From assembly GCA_025964075.1 (NCBI GenBank), contig JAOPZQ010000455.1, forward strand, positions 1-8,003: DNA of 8,003 nucleotides, given 5' to 3'. Below are positions 1 through 5,533 of this stretch, piece by piece. The stretch is from Solirubrobacterales bacterium (GTDB taxonomy: Bacteria; Actinomycetota; Thermoleophilia; Solirubrobacterales; Solirubrobacteraceae). Position 1 is the first letter of the stretch. The number at the start of each line of letters is the position of its first letter. The position numbers and the translations under genes are program-made. The notes under the pieces are model-generated. The model saw nothing but the letters and a program-made list of their open reading frames with translations, was not told the origin of the DNA and searched no databases.

Positions 1-1
1 C

Positions 2-106
2 GAAGCAGTCGTCGCCGAGGGACTGATCGCGCAGCCAGGAGCCATCATCGCCCCGGGCTTCGGCGACCTCGCCGAAGGCCTGGCGCGACCGTCGTCGCCG
101 GTCTGA
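2..106 (+). CDS. C-terminal tail of an unidentified protein (5' end outside window)
   Basis: Reading from base 2 gives 34 codons, then TGA at 104-106. The peptide begins EAVVAEGLIAQPGAIIAPG and ends LARPSSPV. It has the Ala/Gly/Val-rich composition and GC-ended codons expected of a real gene here, and the other two forward frames give Arg-rich nonsense. No diagnostic motif lies in so short a tail and I cannot name the family; a sugar kinase or dehydrogenase C-terminus would fit loosely but is a guess. It is followed by 338 bp without a clear gene, so it is probably not cotranscribed with the catalase, although no terminator is obvious. Confidence 0.5.
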   Translation, partial: EAVVAEGLIAQPGAIIAPGFGDLAEGLARPSSPV

Positions 107-444
107 GCGGTCGGCCGATCGAACGCAGCTGAGTCCGGTGAGCTTCCTCGAGCGCACGGCGCCAAGGTCGGTTGGCCGAAGCGTGACGACGGCCGCTGCG
201 TGGCTCGACGAGCGCCGGGCCATCGGCCCGCGAGCGGGCGAGCGGGCAGAGTGGGTCCCCATGGCGGCGTCGACGCTGCGCACCACCGCGGGCGACCTCG
301 AGACGATCATCAGGCACCTGGCGGCACGGTCGACGCGTGGCCTGACGATCCGCAGGTCCAGGCAAGACCGTCCCGTAGAACGATCCGGGCGGCCCTACCG
401 CAGCGGGAGTATCTGTCGGACCGACGCAAGGAGTACGGAGAGCA
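107..444. other. Intergenic stretch upstream of the catalase, no convincing gene
   Basis: This 338-bp stretch separates the left-edge gene from the catalase. The open frames crossing it (for example GTG at 138 to a stop at 455) encode Arg/Ser-rich, low-complexity peptides with no family resemblance, and they run into the catalase start, so I read them as chance frames of GC-rich DNA. The 8-mer GAGCGGGC is repeated twice in tandem at 232-247. No tRNA or riboswitch fold was recognised, and neither was an AT-rich PerR/Fur-type operator. The catalase promoter presumably lies here, but no -10/-35 pair stands out. Confidence 0.5.
428..433 (+). promoter_or_regulatory. Ribosome binding site of the catalase gene
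   Basis: AAGGAG lies 11 nt before the ATG at 445, and a second GGAG at 437-440 lies 4 nt before it. The first is a good anti-16S match at slightly long spacing. It supports ATG 445 as the start. Confidence 0.6.
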
Positions 445-1944
445 ATGAGCGATGATCGGCAGGCACCGGGGACCACGACGGATTCGGGCATTCCGGTGGC
501 GAGCGATGAGCATTCGCTGACGGTGGGACCGAAGGGTCCGACGGTGCTGCATGACGCCTATCCGGTGCAGAAGATGCAGCACTTCAACCGCGAGCGCGTG
601 CCCGAGCGGGTCGTGCACGCCAAGGGCGGTGGCGCCCACGGGTTCTTCGAGGTGACCGAGGACGTGAGCCAGTGGACCAGCGCGCGCTTCCTGTCGGAGG
701 TGGGGAAGCGCACGCCCATGTTCGTGCGATTCTCGACGGTCGCCGGTGAGCTCGGCGCGGCCGACACCCAGCGCGATCCCCGTGGCTTCGCGGCGAAGTT
801 CTACACCGAGGAGGGCAACTACGACCTCGTCGGCAACAACACGCCGGTCTTCTTCGTCCGCGACGCCCACAAGTTCGCCGACTTCATCCACTCGCAGAAG
901 CGGCTGCCCGACTCCGGGCTGCGCTCCAACGACATGCAGTGGGACTTCTGGACGCTCTCCCCCGAGAGCGCGCACCAGGTAACGATCCTGATGTCGGACC
1001 GCGGCACGCCGCGCACCTGGCGTCACATGAACGGCTACAGCAGCCACACGTACTCCTGGATGAACGCCGCGGGGGAGCGCTTCTGGGTGAAGTACCACTG
1101 GAAGACGGTCCAGGGGATCGAGAACTTCACCCTCGCCGAGGCCGACGCCATGGTCGCCGAGGATCCGGACTTCCACCGCCGCGACCTGTGGAACATGATC
1201 GCCGCCGGCGAAGCCCCGGAGTGGCGGCTGGAGATGCAGGTGATGCCGTTCGAGGAGGCCGCGGACTACCGCTTCAACCCGTTCGACCTCACGAAGGTGT
1301 GGCCGCACGACGACTACCCGCCGACCACGATCGGGCGGATGGTGCTCGACCGCAATCCGGAGAATCACTTCGCCGAGGTCGAGCAGTCGGCGTTCGCGCC
1401 GTCGAACCTGGTGCCCGGGATCGGCCTGAGCCCGGACAAGATGCTGATGGGACGGATCTTCTCCTACCACGACACGCATCTGCACCGGATCGGCACCAAC
1501 TACGAGCAGCTGCCGGTCAACGCCCCCCGCAGCCCCGTCCACAGCTACAGCAAGGACGGTGCGATGACGTATCGGCACGCGGGAGCACAGCCGGTGTACG
1601 CCCCGAACTCCTACGGCGGCCCCAAGGCCGACCCGAGCAAGGAGCTGCCGACGTGGTGGGTCGAGGCGGCGGAGATGGGCCGCTACGCGTACGAGAGGCA
1701 TCGCGACGACGACGACTTCATCCAGGCGGGCACGCTCTACCGCTACGTCATGGACGACGCCGACCGCGAGCACCTCGCCACCAACATCGTCGCCCACGCG
1801 AGCGACGGCGTGACCGTCGTCGTCCAGGAGCGCGTGATCGCCTACTGGACGAAGGTCGACCCCGACCTCGGAGCGCTCGTCGCCAGCGGGCTGGATCGGC
1901 GTGACAGCCGCCGCGCACCGGCGCGCGCAACGTCCATGCACTGA
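445..1944 (+). CDS. katA: Small-subunit monofunctional haem catalase
   Basis: This 499-residue cytoplasmic enzyme disproportionates hydrogen peroxide to water and oxygen, protecting against oxidative stress. The length matches small-subunit (about 480-500 aa) haem catalases; there is no C-terminal glutamine-amidotransferase-like domain as in large-subunit enzymes. Distal haem-pocket motifs are clear: RVVHAKG with catalytic His58, then GNNTPVFFVRD with the catalytic Asn at 131. The proximal signature RIFSYHDTHLHRIG lies at 337-350, with haem-ligand Tyr341 and Arg337. FIHSQKR at 147-153 and the NxPxNHFAEVEQ segment near 304-314 are also family-typical. The start is backed by AAGGAG upstream. 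The last 15 or so residues are Arg/Ala-rich and look non-conserved. No peroxide regulator gene or binding site is visible nearby, so control is unknown. Family assignment is near certain; the symbol is by family convention. Confidence 0.97.
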   Translation: MSDDRQAPGTTTDSGIPVASDEHSLTVGPKGPTVLHDAYPVQKMQHFNRERVPERVVHAKGGGAHGFFEVTEDVSQWTSARFLSEVGKRTPMFVRFSTVAGELGAADTQRDPRGFAAKFYTEEGNYDLVGNNTPVFFVRDAHKFADFIHSQKRLPDSGLRSNDMQWDFWTLSPESAHQVTILMSDRGTPRTWRHMNGYSSHTYSWMNAAGERFWVKYHWKTVQGIENFTLAEADAMVAEDPDFHRRDLWNMIAAGEAPEWRLEMQVMPFEEAADYRFNPFDLTKVWPHDDYPPTTIGRMVLDRNPENHFAEVEQSAFAPSNLVPGIGLSPDKMLMGRIFSYHDTHLHRIGTNYEQLPVNAPRSPVHSYSKDGAMTYRHAGAQPVYAPNSYGGPKADPSKELPTWWVEAAEMGRYAYERHRDDDDFIQAGTLYRYVMDDADREHLATNIVAHASDGVTVVVQERVIAYWTKVDPDLGALVASGLDRRDSRRAPARATSMH

Positions 1945-1974
1945 CGCCCTCGCGCGCCGCCCGTTCCGCAGCCA

Positions 1975-1989
1975 CGACCATCGAGGTCG
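1975..1989 (+). terminator. Weak hairpin downstream of the catalase
   Basis: CGACC at 1975-1979 can pair with GGTCG at 1985-1989 around a 5-nt loop, about 30 nt after the catalase stop. There is no T-tract, so as an intrinsic terminator it is weak and could be chance. The rest of the 125-bp gap to the next gene shows no recognisable site. Confidence 0.2.
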
Positions 1990-2069
1990 CGGGCGTTGTC
2001 CCTTCGAAGCGCGGGTACTGTCCCTGTGGTCACTGCCGCGCGGGGCCGCCCTGGCGCACCCTTTGCGAC

Positions 2070-2891
2070 ATGGCGATTGCAGAGACCCACGAGACGTATC
2101 CGCAGAGCGGCGAGAGGCTCAACGGCCGGGTGGCCCTGGTCACGGGTGGCACCAGGGGAATCGGCGCGGCGATCTGTCGCCGGCTCGCGGCGAACGGCGC
2201 CTCCGTGGCCGCCGGCTACGGGCGCGACCACGACAGCGCCCATCGGCTGCAGGCCGAGCTGGCGGCGGCCGGTGCGCCGATCTCGATCCACGTGGGAGAC
2301 GTCGGCTTCGCCGACGAGTGCCGCCGCCTCGTCAACGACGTCATCGATCAGCACGGCCGCCTGGACATCCTCGTCAACAACGCCGGCGTCACCGCAGATG
2401 GGATGACGGTCAAGATGAGCGACGAGGCCTGGCAGAAGGTCCTCGCGATCAACCTCTCGGGCGCCTTCTTCACCTCCCAGGCGGCGCTGGCGCACATGCT
2501 CTAGCGCGGCAGCGGCCGGATCGTGAACATCTCCTCGATCATCGGCCAGACCGGCAACATCGGGCAGGCGAACTACGCCGCCTCGAAGTCCGGCCTGTTC
2601 GGCTTGACGATGTCGCACGCCAAGGAGGCGGCCTTCGCGCTCAAGAGGGCGAGCAAGCTCACCCCGGACGGCCTGAACATCACCGTCAACGCCGTCGCGC
2701 CGGGCTTCATCGAGACCGACATGCTTGACGGCGTCCCCGAGAAGGTGCTGGACAAGATCCGCTCCGAGGTGCCGCTGGACCGGCTCGGCAGGCCGGAGGA
2801 GATTGCGCGCGTAGTGCACTTCCTCAGCGCCGACGCCTCCTCTTACATCACCGGGCAGGTATGGGCCGTCAATGGCGGCCAGGAGATGTAG
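2070..2891 (+). pseudogene. FabG/PhaB-like short-chain dehydrogenase interrupted by an in-frame TAG
   Basis: The frame from ATG 2070 to TAG 2889-2891 encodes a classical SDR of 273 codons, except that codon 145 (2502-2504) is TAG. Such enzymes reduce 3-ketoacyl-ACP or acetoacetyl-CoA with NAD(P)H in fatty-acid or polyhydroxyalkanoate synthesis. Visible motifs are TGGTRGIG (25-32, cofactor loop), NNAG (103-106) and catalytic Asn128 before the stop, then Ser156, Tyr169 and Lys173 (NYAASK) after it, and VAPGFIETDM and NGGQ near the end. The Asn-Tyr spacing of 41 and Ser-Tyr spacing of 13 equal those of E. coli FabG, so there is no frameshift. Relatives read M-I/L-E-R-G-x-G-R here, so one GAG-to-TAG change explains the break. 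The first piece lacks Tyr/Lys and the second (possible GTG restart at 2523) lacks the Rossmann motif, so neither should work alone. The segment between the active site and ITVN is about 12 residues longer than in E. coli FabG. No clear Shine-Dalgarno precedes ATG 2070. A sequencing error is the main alternative. Confidence 0.85.
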
Positions 2892-2955
2892 CTGCGCACA
2901 GAGCCGGACGGCTCAGGTAGCAATCGATCGCCACCCCCGCGCGCACGCTCGGCTC

Positions 2956-2979
2956 GGGACCGGCAATCGGGCCGGTTCT
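2956..2979 (+). terminator. Hairpin between the SDR and the regulator gene
   Basis: ACCGGC (2959-2964) pairs perfectly with GCCGGT (2971-2976) around a 6-nt loop, and the stem can extend to 2956/2979 with G-T wobbles. A smaller stem, GAGCC/GGCTC at 2901-2914, lies just after the SDR stop. The larger hairpin is followed by the pyrimidine-rich TCTCCTCC rather than a T-run. It ends 19 nt before the ATG at 2999, so it could be an SDR terminator or a structure in the regulator's leader. Confidence 0.3.
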
Positions 2980-2998
2980 CCTCCAGCTGACGCACGTC

Positions 2999-4360
2999 AT
3001 GAGTAAGACGCCAAGCGGAGAGAGCGGCGGTCCCCGCCGCAAACCGCGGTCCCCGCAGCTCGGGGTTCGTAGGATGCGCGAGCCCACGACCAGGGCGGCG
3101 CTGACCCGGGTCAAGGACGGGGCGCTCCACGCCGTCGTGAAGCGCATCTTGGTCCGCAGGGAGGAGCTCGCGCGCCTGGCGGTCGAGCGGTATCGCGAGG
3201 AGATCGTCGGCTTCCAGATCGTCGACGAGTCCGACCTCGCGGAAGCCCTGGATTTCGTCCTCCTCAACATCGAGTCGCTAGTGGACGGTCTCGACCGCGA
3301 CGAACCCGTCCCGGAGGACCTCCTGGAGACGGCGCGCGAGGTCGCCGCGCGCCGGGCCCATCGGGGCGTGTCGCTCGAGTCGATCATGCACCAGGGCCGC
3401 CTGTGGGGTCAGACGGTCTGGGAGTCCGTGCTCGCGGCGGCGCGTCTCGATCGCCCGGAGGAGCGAGAGGCGGCGCTCGAGATCGCGGGTCGCCTGTGGC
3501 GCCATGTCGACGTCGTGTCCACGGCGATGGCGTACGCCTACCTCGACGAGATGACCGACCGCGGCCTGCTGGGGCGAGATCTGCTCGACGCGCTCCTCGC
3601 CGGACGGGGTGACGGCGAGCAGGTGAGTCGCCTGGCTCGCATGCTGCATCGACGCCTGGGCGACAATCACGTGGTCGTCCTCGTCCGCGGGGACGGGATG
3701 CCGGAAGACGACGGTCGCCTGGTGTCGCTCGCCACCCGGGTCGCAATCGACCACATCATCGAGGCGGCGCGAACGCACCTTCGTCCAACGGCGGGCTCGC
3801 TCCTCGTCGGCATCCGCCAGGGGGACGTGGTGGCGCTCTACCCGGCCTCCGACCCCGAGGAGCTCGACGCGGTCAGGCGGGAGTGTGCGGAGCTGAGTGG
3901 CGCCCTCGCGATCGACGTGAGCATCGGCATGAGCGGCTGGCACCGCGGGCGTGCAGCGATCGCCACCGCCTATGCCGAGGCGAGGGAAGCGGTGGAGATC
4001 GCCGCCGGCACCGGGATTCGTGGCCGGGCGGTCGTCCTCGACGACGTGCTCGTCGACCACATGCTCCGCGCCAGTCCCCACGCGCGGCGGATCCTCAAGG
4101 AGACGCTGCGGCCGCTGATCGAGTACGACCGGGCGCACCGGGCCGAGCTGGTCCAGACGCTGCGGGCCTACCTCAGCGCGGCCACCAACCTGACCCAGAG
4201 CGCCCGGCTGCTGACGGTGCACCCGAACACCGTCGTCTACCGGCTGCGCCGCATCCGCGAGCTGTCCGGCCGCGATCCGCACGCGATGGAGGACCTCCAG
4301 ATCCTGTTCCTGGCCTTGAAGCTCAGCGAGCTGAGCTCTGAGGCATCGGATGACTCATGA
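2999..4360 (+). CDS. PucR/CdaR-family transcriptional regulator with RsbRD-like N-terminal domain
   Basis: This 453-residue DNA-binding regulator has the usual three-part layout. Residues about 45-185 form an all-helical domain resembling the RsbRD N-terminal/PucR-associated sensor, including HRGVSLESIMHQGRLW. Residues about 220-350 resemble the degenerate GGDEF-like domain of CdaR proteins (VSIGMSGW, then an AYAEAREAVEIA helix). Residues about 383-440 are the PucR C-terminal helix-turn-helix: LVQTLRAYL, then NLTQSARLLTVHPNTVVYRLRRI. PucR-type proteins usually activate catabolic genes in response to a metabolite; the ligand here is unknown. Neighbours make the SDR or the secreted esterase candidate targets, which is inference. 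The start is uncertain: ATG 2999 has no clear Shine-Dalgarno and the first 25 residues are Arg/Pro/Gly-rich, while ATG 3074 (Met26) is also possible. The 3' end overlaps the convergent esterase gene by 38 bp. Confidence 0.88.
   Translation: MSKTPSGESGGPRRKPRSPQLGVRRMREPTTRAALTRVKDGALHAVVKRILVRREELARLAVERYREEIVGFQIVDESDLAEALDFVLLNIESLVDGLDRDEPVPEDLLETAREVAARRAHRGVSLESIMHQGRLWGQTVWESVLAAARLDRPEEREAALEIAGRLWRHVDVVSTAMAYAYLDEMTDRGLLGRDLLDALLAGRGDGEQVSRLARMLHRRLGDNHVVVLVRGDGMPEDDGRLVSLATRVAIDHIIEAARTHLRPTAGSLLVGIRQGDVVALYPASDPEELDAVRRECAELSGALAIDVSIGMSGWHRGRAAIATAYAEAREAVEIAAGTGIRGRAVVLDDVLVDHMLRASPHARRILKETLRPLIEYDRAHRAELVQTLRAYLSAATNLTQSARLLTVHPNTVVYRLRRIRELSGRDPHAMEDLQILFLALKLSELSSEASDDS
4320..4337. 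terminator. Perfect hairpin in the convergent gene overlap, candidate bidirectional terminator
   Basis: AGCTCAG (4320-4326) and CTGAGCT (4331-4337) are exact reverse complements separated by the 4-nt loop CGAG. The stem lies inside the last codons of the PucR-type regulator and contains the stop codon of the opposing esterase gene (TCA on the plus strand, 4323-4325). Its position suits ending transcription from both sides. Neither flank has a T-run, so intrinsic termination is unproven. Confidence 0.4.
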
Positions 4361-5309
4361 AGAAGTCGTACATCACGCGCGTCGCGTCCGGACCGCTGGG
4401 GTCGGCGTACGCAGCGCAGCTGCAGCCGCCCGACCACGCGTGGCCCATGCCGCGCACGAGCCAGCGCTGCACGAGCTCCCCGCCGCGACCATCCAGGTAG
4501 CGAGCGACGGTGGCCGTCCGGCCGGCGGAACCGGAGCTCCGCACGTAGGACGTCCTCCCGGCCATGCGCGGTACCGAGCCGTTCGCCGCGCCGTCGTCTG
4601 CCCAGTCTGCCGTGACCTGCCACTGGCGCACGAGCTGGTCGGCGTTGATCGGCGGCACCGTCGTGTCCTGGTCGCCCTGGAAGACCACGACGGGCAGCGG
4701 GCGGGCGTAGGCGCCCATGGCCTGCCGGGCGAGCAGCCCCGCGTGCTCGGGATCGGCGCTGCGGTAGCCGGCGCAGGGGGCGCCCGCCGCGTACTCGCAG
4801 CCCGAGCCAACTCCGATCGCCGCGTAGACGTCCGGATACGTTGCGCCCATTACCGAAGCCATCGCCCCGCCCGCCGAGAGACCGGTCACGTAGATCCTCC
4901 GCGGGTCGATCGAGTAGTTCCGCCGCACCCAGGCGGTGATGCCGGCGATGATCGACGGCTCACCGGCCCCGCGATGCATGTGGGCGTCGACGAACCAGTT
5001 CCAGCAGCGAAAGGCGTTGGCGTCCTTGCTCTGCTCGGGGTAGACGACGATGAACTTCTTCGCCTCGGCCAGCTTGTCGAACTGCGTCAGCTGCCGGAAC
5101 TGAGCCGCGGTCTGGGCGCAGCCGGGGAGCGCGACGACCAGCGGGACCGGGGTCGCCCGAGCGTAGCCGGACGGCACGTAGCCGCGGAACGAGCGAGTGC
5201 CGGCGGCTTCGGTGTGTTGTCCGGTGAACGTCGCCGCCTCGGCGGTGACTGATCCCAGGCTCGTCATGGCGCCGAGCGCGACCAGCGCGCTCGCGAGGCA
5301 CGTTCTCAT
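4323..5309 (-). CDS. Secreted PHB depolymerase / feruloyl-esterase-family (LpqC-like) hydrolase
   Basis: Counted from the ATG at 5309, the protein is 328 aa. It opens with a signal peptide (MRTCLASALVALGAM..., A-x-A-type cleavage near residues 24-27), so it is probably exported. The body is an alpha/beta hydrolase of the esterase-PHB family. LPGCAQTAAQF (61-71) is the oxyanion region, GLSAGG (143-148) carries nucleophile Ser145, FQGDQDTTVPP (210-220) carries the likely acid Asp215, and GMGHAWSGG (287-295) carries His290. Cys residues at 64, 102, 171, 179, 296 and 298 suit disulfides in a secreted protein. Family members cleave polyhydroxybutyrate, aromatic esters or acetylated polysaccharides; sequence alone does not settle the substrate. 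The frame is open to an ATG at 5375, but 5309 is preferred because GAGGAGGG precedes it and the signal peptide starts there. It converges on the regulator and diverges from the acyltransferase gene. Confidence 0.88.
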   Translation of the reverse strand: MRTCLASALVALGAMTSLGSVTAEAATFTGQHTEAAGTRSFRGYVPSGYARATPVPLVVALPGCAQTAAQFRQLTQFDKLAEAKKFIVVYPEQSKDANAFRCWNWFVDAHMHRGAGEPSIIAGITAWVRRNYSIDPRRIYVTGLSAGGAMASVMGATYPDVYAAIGVGSGCEYAAGAPCAGYRSADPEHAGLLARQAMGAYARPLPVVVFQGDQDTTVPPINADQLVRQWQVTADWADDGAANGSVPRMAGRTSYVRSSGSAGRTATVARYLDGRGGELVQRWLVRGMGHAWSGGCSCAAYADPSGPDATRVMYDFFMSHPMPQSSAR

Positions 5310-5533
5310 CCCTTCCCTCCTCGTCCGGCAGCCCTCGGCGCGGCACGCTAACGCCGGGGGCCGCTCGCCGTCCATGCAGGAAACCGAGAACCGGCGTCGC
5401 CGACCGTCGCCAAAACCACGGAACGGCTACTGCTCGCCGGCGAGCGCCGGCTGCGCCTCCCCCTGGTGAGGCAGCGCGCAAAGACGCCCGCGTCCCGACG
5501 ACATCGGGGTCGAGGTCGGCCAGCATCTGTCCC
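5310..5533. promoter_or_regulatory. Divergent promoter region between the esterase and acyltransferase genes
   Basis: These 224 bp separate two genes transcribed away from each other, so they must hold both promoters unless one gene is leaderless. At 5432-5445 the sequence GCTCGCCGGCGAGC is a perfect 14-bp palindrome. Its GCCGGC core (5436-5441) recurs at 5446-5451, exactly 10 bp on, or about one helical turn. This could be a dimer operator acting on both genes, but GC-only palindromes arise often by chance in such DNA. No clear -10/-35 elements were seen. Confidence 0.4.
5315..5322 (-). promoter_or_regulatory. Ribosome binding site fixing the start of the secreted esterase
   Basis: On the minus strand GAGGAGGG is followed by AAGGG and then the ATG at 5309, with about 6 nt between GGAGG and the start codon. 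This is the strongest Shine-Dalgarno in the window. It selects the 328-residue form over the upstream ATG at 5375. Confidence 0.75.

Noticed and set aside
138..455. Possible small gene between the left-edge gene and the catalase (GTG start at 138)
   Set aside because: Arg/Ser-rich low-complexity product with no homology I recognise. It runs into the catalase start and lacks a good ribosome site. A fragment of a decayed gene cannot be excluded.
939..1904. Plus-strand 321-codon frame inside the catalase
   Set aside because: Extremely Arg/Pro/Gly-rich shadow of the catalase in another frame, with no motif.
310..1941. Long minus-strand open frame (543 codons) antisense to the catalase
   Set aside because: Its product is Arg/Val/His-rich with no family resemblance, while the plus strand encodes a textbook catalase. 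It is the usual GC-rich antisense shadow.
2502..2504. TAG read as pyrrolysine or as a programmed recoding site
   Set aside because: The site normally holds Glu, no stem-loop or methylamine-metabolism genes are near, and pyrrolysine use is not expected in this kind of organism. A nonsense mutation or sequencing error is simpler.
1842..2819. Minus-strand 325-codon frame across the catalase end and the SDR
   Set aside because: It is antisense to clear SDR motifs and its composition is non-protein-like.
5310..5375. N-terminal extension of the secreted esterase to the ATG at 5375
   Set aside because: The extension is Arg/Cys-rich and would bury the signal peptide, whereas ATG 5309 has a strong Shine-Dalgarno at proper spacing.
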